Assembly (NCBI GenBank): GCA_040901865.1
Contig: JBBDYD010000142.1
Coordinates: 27,536 to 91,535 of the forward strand
Direction: 5' to 3'
Origin: JBBDYD01 sp040901865
Lineage (GTDB): Bacteria > Bacteroidota > Ignavibacteria > UBA10030
DNA: 64,000 bases
Shown piece after piece: positions 56,490 to 63,712 of this stretch. Made by a program: the position numbers and the translations under genes. Position 1 is the first letter of the stretch. Each line of letters opens with the position of its first letter. The notes under the pieces are model-generated. The model was not told the DNA's origin, made no database searches, and saw only the letters and a list, made by a program, of their open reading frames with translations.

Positions 56490-57087
56490 CCTTTCTTGAT
56501 ACCCAAGGGTTATTCTTGATTGCGAATCTCCATTTGAATTCAGTTCCCACGCGTATTCCGATTCTTGTCGATGCGATGACTGATTCCCGCCGGGCTCCGC
56601 GTTTCCTCATAACAACAATACTCCCGCGGAGCAAATCTGCTCCATTCTCGGATCGACCCAATCCAAACGCCTGACAGAGTTTCGCCGGTCCGTTTGCAAG
56701 GTTGAACGTGTTTTTGCCTTTACCAAGTCTCCGATTTCGACTCATTATCTCGATCCCTTCCTGCGGCTCAAGCGCCCGCAGTAACACTGCCTCGCCGATT
56801 CCCTCGGGTCTTGTAACGACGTTCGCACAAAAGTGCATTCCGTACGTGAAGTAAACGTAGAGATGTCCCCCCTCGTGAAACATCACCTCATTGCGTTTGG
56901 TTTTGCCGCGAAATGCATGACTTGCAGGGTCGCGTTTCCCCAAATACGCCTCCACTTCCACAATCTTGCCAATCAGAATCCGTTTTCCTGACTTTCGAAC
57001 AAAATATTTTCCGAGAAGATCCCTGGCGACTGCGAGTGTTGGACGAAGATAGAAAGATCGTGGGAGACGAGAAAATTGTTGGGAAAT
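56461..57087 (-). CDS. 3-methyladenine DNA glycosylase (Mpg/AAG family), non-canonical start
   Basis: The family core is plain: IVEVEAYLGKRDPASHAFRG with the catalytic Glu, YVYFTYGMHFCANVV and LANGPAKLCQAFGL. The conserved N-terminus also reads in frame upstream of the first GTG (LPRSFYLRPTLAVARDLLG, then GKYFVRKSG), so the protein really begins beyond 57066. But from there to the in-frame TGA at 57105-57103 there is no ATG, GTG or TTG; the only near-starts are ATT at 57087 and 57096. A GTG start at 56961 would cut off the conserved first strand and helix. The last residues (KLSIGN) come from the flanking heptamer array. Confidence 0.8.
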   Translation of the reverse strand: MSQQFSRLPRSFYLRPTLAVARDLLGKYFVRKSGKRILIGKIVEVEAYLGKRDPASHAFRGKTKRNEVMFHEGGHLYVYFTYGMHFCANVVTRPEGIGEAVLLRALEPQEGIEIMSRNRRLGKGKNTFNLANGPAKLCQAFGLGRSENGADLLRGSIVVMRKRGARRESVIASTRIGIRVGTEFKWRFAIKNNPWVSRKAKAKLSIGN

Positions 57088-57190
57088 TAAAGGAATGGCG
57101 AATCAGCGAGCTTGAGTGGACGAATTGACGAATTAACAAGAAAATGAAAGAACGACCAACGAGAGGAACAAATCAACGGCCAATTACGGA

Positions 57191-57225
57191 AACCTGAAAT
57201 CCTTAACCTTGAACCTCAAACCTCA
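57191..57225. repeat. Heptamer array ending on the aldehyde dehydrogenase stop codon
   Basis: Five 7-base units (AACCTGA, AATCCTT, AACCTTG, AACCTCA, AACCTCA). On the minus strand they read as CAAGGTT/TGAGGTT, and the first unit on that strand holds the TGA of the dehydrogenase. The consensus matches the array at 59788. Confidence 0.65.
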
Positions 57226-58917
57226 TGACTTCCTGAAATCTCTAATAATCTTGTCGATCTCAGCTTCTGAGATCCCGCTCCCATATTTCGACCGATGTTC
57301 GACTGATCCCGAATCCTTCTCTTTCCCTGCTCCATCACCCTCATTCGGAGTACCACTCTTTTCTTCCTTCCTCATACTACTTACTGCCTTCTCCTTACTC
57401 TCAAAGGCTTTTAATCCAGGGTTACCTGCCTTGGCCCTTATCCTTTCATCGATAATATCAATCCATGAACTGACAGGTTGACCCGCAGGATTTGCCTTTC
57501 CGGAGGCCAATGGCCGGGTTGGCTCAAGGGTGTGCGGGTTTACGTTCACATTGAGAGGTGGATTGATTGGTCGGGTTTCAAATGCCATCCGTTTGACGTT
57601 GATGAGATGTCTCGCAGAAACGTTGTCGGATATGATCGATCCGCCAAATGTTCCCGGCCCAAGCGTCATGGAAGGTGTGAGTTCATTTGTATAACCGACG
57701 GCTCCCAGGGCCGCCTGGGTATTGACCAGCACCCGAAATGCCGGTTTTTCCAATCCGAATTTAAGGATAACCTCCGAATCCGACGAATGGATAACCATTG
57801 AATGTCCAATGCCGCCGAACTTCAACATTTCAATGCACCGCTCGCATCCTTCCTGCCAGCCTTTGACAGTGAAGAAGGAGAGGACAGGGGAGAGTTTTTC
57901 CCTTGAAAGAGGATATTCACGCCCGATGGCGGGGAGCTCGGCAATGATGCAGGATGTATCGTGTGGAATCTCGAATCCCGCTTTCTGAGCAATCACATGG
58001 GGCGGCTTGCCGACCACATCGGGATTGATTGCGCCACGGCTATCAAACATTGTCCTGCTCAGACGTTCCCGCTCCTCCGGAGAAACGAAGTAGGCACCGT
58101 GATTCTTGAATTCCTTCATGACGGCCGATTTGATCGGTTCATCAACAATGACCCCGGATTCGCTAGAGCAGAGGACCCCCCAGTCAAACATTTTGCCAGA
58201 CACAATGTCGGCCACGGCCTTTCGTACATTTGCAGTGCGTTCAATGAAGGCCGGTACGTTACCGGAGCCGACTCCGTAGGCCGGTTTTCCGGAGCTATAG
58301 GCGGCTTTGACCATCGGATTCGATCCGGTTGCAAGAATGACCGAAGTGAGCTTATGATGCATCAGCTCATTGGTGCCTTCTATACTACTCACCGACATGC
58401 AGGCGATCAGTCCGGGAGGCGCCCCGGCTGCTTCCGCCGCTCTTGCAACGATCCTCGCCGCCTCACCAGTGCATTTCACGGCTCTGGGATGCGGACTGGC
58501 GACAAATCCGTTTCTGCCTTTTACGGAGATGATTGCCTTAAACATCACAGTGGATGTTGGATTTGTTGAAGGGATCAAGGCGGCGACAATTCCCATCGGT
58601 TCAGCGATTTCGATGATGCGCTTTTCCTGGTCCTCGTTGATGACTCCAACCGTCTTAAGGTCTTTGATGGATTCCCAAACGCGTTTTGTCGCGAACTCGT
58701 TCTTCTTGCGTTTATCCTGCGGTTTCCCAAATCCGGTCTCTTCGTGCGCCATTCTGCCAAGCTGTTCGGCCGCGGCATAACCGGCATCCGCCATTGCCTT
58801 GACGACGGCGTCAACCTTTTCCTGCGTAAAGCTACGGAACGCCAGCTGGGCTTCCTTGGCTTTCGTGAGCAATTCACGGGCTTCTTGAACGGATTGGAGG
58901 TCTTTATCGAGAGACAT
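57223..58917 (-). CDS. Acylating aldehyde dehydrogenase with possible encapsulation tail
   Basis: A 564-residue CoA-acylating aldehyde dehydrogenase of the EutE/PduP type, converting an aldehyde to acyl-CoA with NAD. The nucleophile is Cys250 in DWGVLCSSESG; LIPSTNPTSTVMFK and MTLGPGTFGGSI are typical. After about residue 500 comes a flexible Lys/Glu/Ser linker and a final amphipathic helix, GISEAEIDKIIRDFRKS. That layout is the one used for cargo targeting to bacterial microcompartments. No shell gene is in the window. The ATG at 58917 fits family length; an upstream TTG is less likely. Confidence 0.88.
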   Translation of the reverse strand: MSLDKDLQSVQEARELLTKAKEAQLAFRSFTQEKVDAVVKAMADAGYAAAEQLGRMAHEETGFGKPQDKRKKNEFATKRVWESIKDLKTVGVINEDQEKRIIEIAEPMGIVAALIPSTNPTSTVMFKAIISVKGRNGFVASPHPRAVKCTGEAARIVARAAEAAGAPPGLIACMSVSSIEGTNELMHHKLTSVILATGSNPMVKAAYSSGKPAYGVGSGNVPAFIERTANVRKAVADIVSGKMFDWGVLCSSESGVIVDEPIKSAVMKEFKNHGAYFVSPEERERLSRTMFDSRGAINPDVVGKPPHVIAQKAGFEIPHDTSCIIAELPAIGREYPLSREKLSPVLSFFTVKGWQEGCERCIEMLKFGGIGHSMVIHSSDSEVILKFGLEKPAFRVLVNTQAALGAVGYTNELTPSMTLGPGTFGGSIISDNVSARHLINVKRMAFETRPINPPLNVNVNPHTLEPTRPLASGKANPAGQPVSSWIDIIDERIRAKAGNPGLKAFESKEKAVSSMRKEEKSGTPNEGDGAGKEKDSGSVEHRSKYGSGISEAEIDKIIRDFRKS

Positions 58918-58942
58918 GAAGGAATGAATTGAAATTGAGAAG

Positions 58943-58971
58943 AAGGTAAACGAAATTCGAAGAGAACGCAA
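58943..58971 (-). promoter_or_regulatory. Possible promoter of the aldehyde dehydrogenase gene
   Basis: On the minus strand TTGCGT (58971-58966), a 17-base spacer, TACCTT (58948-58943). The leader would be about 19 bases without a Shine-Dalgarno site. Weak -10. Confidence 0.35.
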
Positions 58972-58976
58972 GGGGT

Positions 58977-59025
58977 GATCGGAGGTCGGAAGTCAGAGGT
59001 CAGAGATCGGAAGTCAAAGGTCGGA
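58977..59025. repeat. Seven heptamers ending on the RluA-family start codon
   Basis: Seven perfect-phase 7-base units of consensus RRTCRRA: GATCGGA, GGTCGGA, AGTCAGA, GGTCAGA, GATCGGA, AGTCAAA, GGTCGGA. The last base of the last unit is the A of the ATG at 59025. Confidence 0.85.
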
Positions 59026-59837
59026 TGAAGCGGAAACTTGATTGGTTGTTGAAGTCCAAGGGTATTTCCATTATTTTTGAAGACGAAGCGGTCATCGTTC
59101 TCGACAAACCCTCGCCGTTTCTTGTTCTTCCGGACCGCTATGATGAGTTGATTCCGAATTTATACGGAATTCTGAACGGCGAGCTTGGTAAGATCTTTGT
59201 TGTCCATCAGATCGACAAGGAAACAAGCGGTCTTATCGTGTTCGCGAAGACCCCGGAAGTTCACAAAGCGTTAAGTGAACAGTTTGAGGGCCATACGGTC
59301 AAGAAGACCTACGAGGCAATTGTGAGGGGACATCCGGAACGGTCAAACGGTCGGATCGAATTGCCGATCAGAGAGAAGCAACCGGGATTCATGGCGCTGG
59401 ACTGGAAAAAGGGAAAGGAATCAATCACAGGATTTAAGGCTCTGCAGGAATTCGAGGGATTTACCCATTTGGAAGTGACGCCGGAGACCGGCAGGATGCA
59501 TCAGATCAGGGTTCATCTAAAGCTGATAGGTTTGCCGATCGTTGGAGATCCGATCTACGGGGATGGAAGGGGGTTCTTTTTATCGGAGATCAAGGCGAAG
59601 TACAAGGTTAAGGTAGAGGATGAGATAGAGAGTGAGGAAAGACCCTTGCTGGCCCGGACGGCCTTGCATGCCGCGAAGTTAGGATTTGTGCATCCGGTGA
59701 AAGGGGGTATGGTGATGTTTGAGTCTAAGCTACCGAAGGATATGAGGTCGGTGGTGAGGATGTTGGCCAAATATCGGCCGAAGGGGAAAGTTCAAGGTTC
59801 CAGGTTCAAAGTTCAAGGTGGGGATCATGCCGATTAA
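59025..59837 (+). CDS. RluA-family pseudouridine synthase
   Basis: A 270-residue RNA pseudouridine synthase without an S4 domain. The catalytic Asp is in HQIDKETSGLIVFAK, where the family usually has HRLD; the Asp is kept but Arg is replaced by Gln. GRMHQIRVHL and the loop GLPIVGDPIYGDG are normal. The C-terminal tail (KGKVQGSRFKVQGGDHAD) is encoded by a heptamer array and is beyond the enzyme core. The start codon lies on the end of another array. The stop overlaps that of ruvB by four bases. Confidence 0.88.
   Translation: MKRKLDWLLKSKGISIIFEDEAVIVLDKPSPFLVLPDRYDELIPNLYGILNGELGKIFVVHQIDKETSGLIVFAKTPEVHKALSEQFEGHTVKKTYEAIVRGHPERSNGRIELPIREKQPGFMALDWKKGKESITGFKALQEFEGFTHLEVTPETGRMHQIRVHLKLIGLPIVGDPIYGDGRGFFLSEIKAKYKVKVEDEIESEERPLLARTALHAAKLGFVHPVKGGMVMFESKLPKDMRSVVRMLAKYRPKGKVQGSRFKVQGGDHAD
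59788..59820. repeat. Heptamer array translated as the RluA-family C-terminus
   Basis: Four 7-base units (AAGTTCA, AGGTTCC, AGGTTCA, AAGTTCA) and a partial fifth. Because 7 is not a multiple of 3, the product cycles through VQGSRFKVQG. The frame stays open to 59837. Confidence 0.8.
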
Positions 59838-60868
59838 AACAACGACTCCTGATCGGTTTTTCGGCGTTTCAGGCCGAAGTGCTGATAGGCAAGTTCTGCT
59901 GCTTCTCGTCCCCGCGGCGTCCTCTTCAAAAATCCCTCCTGAATCAAGTAAGGCTCATAGACCTCTTCAATTGTGCCGGGTTCTTCACCGACTGCGACTG
60001 CGAGCGTATTAAGGCCGACGGGTCCGCCGCTGTATTTTTCTATGATAGTTTTCAGGATCCGTTTATCCATCTCGTCCAGCCCGTGGTCGTCCACCTCGAG
60101 AGCTTTCAGTGCATACTCAGCGACCTCTTTCGTGATAACGCCTTTGTGGTGGCTGAGTTTCTTGTCGGCCTCGGCGAAATCGCGGCACCGCTTGAGCAAT
60201 CTATTTGCAATTCTGGGGGTACCTCTCGACCGCTTTGCGATCTCCATTGCTCCATCATCAATGACCCGAACCCCAAGAATTCCCGCTGATCGCCGGATGA
60301 TCTGGAACAAATTGTCCGGTCCGTAGTAGTCCAGCCGGCTTGTCACTCCGAATCGTGCCCGCAGCGGAGCGGTGAGCAGTCCTGAGCGGGTGGTTGCACC
60401 GACAAGGGTGAACTTTGGCAAAGAGATCTGGATGCTCCGTGCATTTGGGCCCGCGTCGATGATAATGTCAAGCCGATATTCCTCCATGGCTGAATACAAA
60501 TACTCTTCGACCACCGGATTAAGCCGATGGATTTCGTCGATGAAGAGAACGTCACCTTCCTGGAGATTCGTAAGGATTCCGGCAAGGTCGCCGGGTTTGT
60601 CGAGAACCGGGCCAGAGCTGATCTTAATGCCGGAGCCCATCTCGTTGGCAATGATATAGGCGAGCGTCGTCTTTCCGAGCCCCGGTGGTCCCGTGAGAAG
60701 CACATGGTCAAGCGCTTCGCCCCGCTGTCGTGCGGCGGCGATAAAGACTTTCAAATTCTCAGCAATTTTTTCCTGTCCGATGAAATCGGTAAACGCAGAG
60801 GGGCGGAGCGTCTGGTCGAGCTCAAGCTCGTTTTCGAGGCGTTCGGGTGATGTGTAATCGGAGCGCAT
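59834..60868 (-). CDS. ruvB: Holliday junction branch-migration helicase RuvB
   Basis: A 344-residue AAA+ motor. Walker A GPPGLGKTT at 60-68, Walker B VLFIDEIHRLN, sensor 1 LVGATTRSGLL, the arginine finger region APLRARFG and the C-terminal winged helix (RTPRGREAAELAYQHFG) are complete. The N-terminus begins MRSDYTSPERLENELELDQT. It is convergent with the RluA-family gene and about 2.8 kb from ruvA on the same strand. Confidence 0.97.
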   Translation of the reverse strand: MRSDYTSPERLENELELDQTLRPSAFTDFIGQEKIAENLKVFIAAARQRGEALDHVLLTGPPGLGKTTLAYIIANEMGSGIKISSGPVLDKPGDLAGILTNLQEGDVLFIDEIHRLNPVVEEYLYSAMEEYRLDIIIDAGPNARSIQISLPKFTLVGATTRSGLLTAPLRARFGVTSRLDYYGPDNLFQIIRRSAGILGVRVIDDGAMEIAKRSRGTPRIANRLLKRCRDFAEADKKLSHHKGVITKEVAEYALKALEVDDHGLDEMDKRILKTIIEKYSGGPVGLNTLAVAVGEEPGTIEEVYEPYLIQEGFLKRTPRGREAAELAYQHFGLKRRKTDQESLF

Positions 60869-60876
60869 GTGATGGA

Positions 60877-60905
60877 AATATATTCAGAATCGGCTTGAAA
60901 ACCAA
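60877..60905 (-). promoter_or_regulatory. Predicted promoter of ruvB
   Basis: On the minus strand TTGGTT (60905-60900), a 17-base spacer, TATATT (60882-60877). The transcript would start near 60870, two bases before the ATG, implying a leaderless message. Confidence 0.55.
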
Positions 60906-61421
60906 CGACTGTTTCACGGAGATCCGCATTCTTGACATTTCCGACGACGTCGTATGTTGTTGTTGATTGTCATCAACATGTTGGGGAACGATATCCGCGT
61001 GAGGATGAATGATGACGCCCTCGTTAAGCCAATTCTTGCTGTTCCTTCCAGAAGAACCCTTTACTTGTTGTCCGAGTCCGGTCGAATTTCAGGGGCACAT
61101 TCCTCCTTTGATGCATGAGAAGGACCTAAGTTCTCCTTATATTCCTGTGTTTACATCTCACATCCAGATTGGGTGCGGTCACACGGAATGCATTGTTCGC
61201 GAAAACAATGTCCCATCGAGACTCCACCGTGATTTCACATGTCAGGAGTCAATATTGGCATCATTCCGACAATAGTCCGATTTTCTGGAATCCTACTGGA
61301 TGATTTTTGAAAGAATAGGAACCGACCTCCCTCTCGTTTGCGAATCCAGTTCAAATTCGCAAAATTCTTTCCATAAATTCTTGGCACGAGCATTGAACAG
61401 CAAAGGAGGGTGTGACAAGCG
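60906..61421. other. Gap between ruvB and the lipoprotein gene
   Basis: About 515 bp without a convincing gene. It contains a 54-codon ATG frame at 60954-61118 with no ribosome site and a doubtful reading (LVKPILAVPSRRTLYLL), a TTGACA at 60932, a palindrome ACGACGTCGT at 60944-60953, and the inverted repeat listed separately. An 89-codon frame at 61009 looks non-coding. Confidence 0.4.
61337..61363. repeat. Perfect 9-9-9 inverted repeat upstream of the lipoprotein gene
   Basis: TTTGCGAAT (61337-61345), a 9-base spacer, ATTCGCAAA (61355-61363). It lies about 60 bases before the ATG at 61422, near a possible TAAATT -10 at 61374-61379, a good position for an operator. No T tract follows. Confidence 0.55.
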
Positions 61422-62240
61422 ATGAAATCGGCCGACCTCAACCAGAATAATGTAACCTCAGGTTTCCTTAGCTCCACACAGTCGTTCGGCCTGAACGGCA
61501 TGAAAAAGCACCTACCTCTCTACTTACTGTGGATATTCACCACCCTGTTTTCGCTGCAGGTTAGTTGCAGTGATCTTGGCGTTGAACAGGGGGGACCCGC
61601 ACCTATCGACGATGTCGTCTCTCTAGGGGTTCATCCCCTGAAGGTTGGATATTACTGGCACTACAAAACAGTGACCTTGAAGGAGGATAGCACCGAAGGA
61701 AACGAATTCGAGCAGGTGAAATTTGAGATTACTCGCCATTCGTACAACCCACAGACACCGGATGAGCCAATGTTCCACAAGGTTTTTGTCAATCCGTCCA
61801 CGAACACGCGAAGCGAATACGAGTGGCTCTACCGAAACTACGTGGACGGACTCTACCTCATGGGCGGACGAATGTCCACTGACTCAATAGACACGAACAT
61901 CCTTCTCCTGAAGCATCCTGTGTCAAAGGGGGAAAGTTGGATAAGTCCGCACCTGGTCTATCATCTGATTGATCGGGAATATCAGATACCAGACTCAACG
62001 GTGTACACTTGCGTCGATACGAACGCCGTCTTTGAAACACCTGTTGGCACATTTTCATGTTACGTATTTTATCACCGGGAATCACTTGATGATGATGTAA
62101 GTGCGAAGGCGGACGTCTTTGAGTACTATTCAAGTGAGGTCGGCTTGGTGGGCGTCGTCACTATGAGTTATTTCAAAGATACTCAACAGCGCATTCCAAA
62201 ATCAAAACGAATCCTCATCAGCACAAATGTCCTAAACTAG
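61422..62240 (+). CDS. Exported lipoprotein of unknown function
   Basis: The protein has a signal sequence and lipobox (LLWIFTTLFSLQVSCSDLG). From the ATG at 61422 it is 272 residues, with 26 residues ahead of the signal; AAAGGAGG lies 12 bases before this start. From the ATG at 61500 it has a normal signal peptide but no ribosome site. The mature part is beta-rich (VGYYWHYKTVTL, TPVGTFSCYVFYH) and resembles exported cell-surface lipoproteins of FCB bacteria without a named family. Confidence 0.75.
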   Translation: MKSADLNQNNVTSGFLSSTQSFGLNGMKKHLPLYLLWIFTTLFSLQVSCSDLGVEQGGPAPIDDVVSLGVHPLKVGYYWHYKTVTLKEDSTEGNEFEQVKFEITRHSYNPQTPDEPMFHKVFVNPSTNTRSEYEWLYRNYVDGLYLMGGRMSTDSIDTNILLLKHPVSKGESWISPHLVYHLIDREYQIPDSTVYTCVDTNAVFETPVGTFSCYVFYHRESLDDDVSAKADVFEYYSSEVGLVGVVTMSYFKDTQQRIPKSKRILISTNVLN

Positions 62241-62255
62241 CGACGGGAGGACAAT

Positions 62256-62357
62256 ATGAAAACTCTTGCAGCGTGCATGATTATGGTTCTTGACGGACAG
62301 AGTGTCGTTTACGAAATCGCTTTTGCTGGTCGGAGTTATAAGATGCAAAGGAGGTAG
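62256..62357 (+). CDS. Possible 33-residue ORF
   Basis: ATG with GGGAGG five bases upstream; reads MKTLAACMIMVLDGQ... and ends YKMQRR. The final codons contain the AAAGGAGG site of the next gene. Good ribosome site and spacing, but short, with no recognisable family; it may be a leader or remnant. Confidence 0.3.
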   Translation: MKTLAACMIMVLDGQSVVYEIAFAGRSYKMQRR

Positions 62358-62363
62358 AGAGTC

Positions 62364-63518
62364 TTGTCGATTCGTTACATTGAAATCTTGCTTTTGACCA
62401 TCGGGTTTCTTTTTGCAAAATGCAAAGACCAGGGTGTCGACCCCTACGGCCCAGGCTCATTCATTCCGGATTCCCAGCTTGTTGTGGTTTCGTTGGATGG
62501 TGGAAGCAATAACGCAGGCCTCGTGTTTCTTGATTACCAATCCCTGGCAATCCTTGGAAGTTTGGAAACAGGGCAAGGTGTGCCTTTCACGTTGGAGTAT
62601 GGATCCGATTGTACGAAGATGTACTCCGTTTGGGAGACCAGTTCAAACAATTTTGCATTATTCGAAATAGAGGCCGCTTCACTGAGTGTTTTGAGGAGCT
62701 TACCGGTCCACCATGCATTCATTGTGGGAAACACTAAGATCCCATATCTTCTTGCGTTCTATCCCAGCGGACTTGAGATCCTGGATAAGAGCTCATTAAC
62801 AAGCGTTTGGGGAGATCCACAGCTTGGGACTCTAAGTCACGCTGCACTCCCTTTGAGTCAATCTTCCTGCTATTTCAATCGCTCTGTGGACGCATCATAT
62901 GTGGGTGTGTCGCGTTTTGACCTTTCTTCCTTTTCGATAACAAGAACGATTCCGCTGTCCGATACGAATCGTATGAAGAGCATGCAACCTGCTGCCCTTG
63001 CTGTGTCGCCTGATGGCAAATATGCATTCGTATCCGCCTTCAATTGGACTGGCGGCAGCGGGTACAATTCCCTATTCGTTGTTGACCTCGACGCGGACTC
63101 AGTCATCGGTGAGTATTCCACAGGAGCATTTGCCCAACTTGCCGTCAGCCCTGACTCTCGTTACGTATACGTAACTGATCCTGCAGGGTTTTTCTATCAA
63201 ATGAATCGAACAAATCAGGTGCTAAGGTACGATGTCGAAACAAAGCAAATCGATGTGTTTATAGATCTCAGAGATCTCGGATTCCAAGGATCTGTCTTTG
63301 TCAGCAACTATGCGCAAGTAAGCTACGACGGTAATGAACTGTTTTTGAGTGTTGACGGTGATATTCGCCGAATGGACGGAGAGCCTATTCATCTTCTTAA
63401 GATATCAATTACGACAAGAAATGTAACGGCAACGTATTCACTCCCAAGGGACAATCAAGGGTCTGTAACGCAACAGATCCGCGCCATCAGCCTTGGCTGT
63501 AGCAAGAATCAAATATGA
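62364..63518 (+). CDS. Exported YVTN-type beta-propeller protein
   Basis: A 384-residue exported protein starting with TTG; AAAGGAGG lies eight bases before it. The N-terminus is hydrophobic (IEILLLTIGFLFAKCKDQG) with a Cys after FAK, an imperfect lipobox. Propeller repeats are visible, for example AALAVSPDGKYAFVSAF and AQLAVSPDSRYVYVTDPAG. Such surface proteins often bind ligands or partners. The gene is tandem to the preceding lipoprotein and likely shares its transcript. Confidence 0.78.
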   Translation: MSIRYIEILLLTIGFLFAKCKDQGVDPYGPGSFIPDSQLVVVSLDGGSNNAGLVFLDYQSLAILGSLETGQGVPFTLEYGSDCTKMYSVWETSSNNFALFEIEAASLSVLRSLPVHHAFIVGNTKIPYLLAFYPSGLEILDKSSLTSVWGDPQLGTLSHAALPLSQSSCYFNRSVDASYVGVSRFDLSSFSITRTIPLSDTNRMKSMQPAALAVSPDGKYAFVSAFNWTGGSGYNSLFVVDLDADSVIGEYSTGAFAQLAVSPDSRYVYVTDPAGFFYQMNRTNQVLRYDVETKQIDVFIDLRDLGFQGSVFVSNYAQVSYDGNELFLSVDGDIRRMDGEPIHLLKISITTRNVTATYSLPRDNQGSVTQQIRAISLGCSKNQI

Positions 63519-63666
63519 ACATTCTTTTGGGCGATGATGCATTGAATAGAGATTCCGAAAATCCAAAGAATATTGGGAGGTAAAGGAGGCCAGAACCAAA
63601 ACCTAGGTGCTACTTGGGTGGAAGAAAGGAAAACCCGAGCGGAAAGCTTCAAACATTCATGCGAGC

Positions 63667-63712
63667 GAAGTCCGACTTCATCTGAGTCAATGCGAAGGTG
63701 AAGTCGGACTTC
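63667..63712. repeat. Inverted pair of palindromes (14-bp arms)
   Basis: Arms 63667-63680 (GAAGTCCGACTTCA) and 63699-63712 are perfect complements with an 18-base spacer. Each arm is also a near-perfect palindrome (GAAGTC-C-GACTTC and GTGAAGTC-G-GACTTCAC). It lies at the convergent end of the propeller gene and ruvA. Confidence 0.65.

Noticed and set aside
61009..61275. 89-codon frame in the gap after ruvB
   Set aside because: No ribosome site, odd composition and no protein-like features; the neighbouring 54-codon frame at 60954 is not convincing either.
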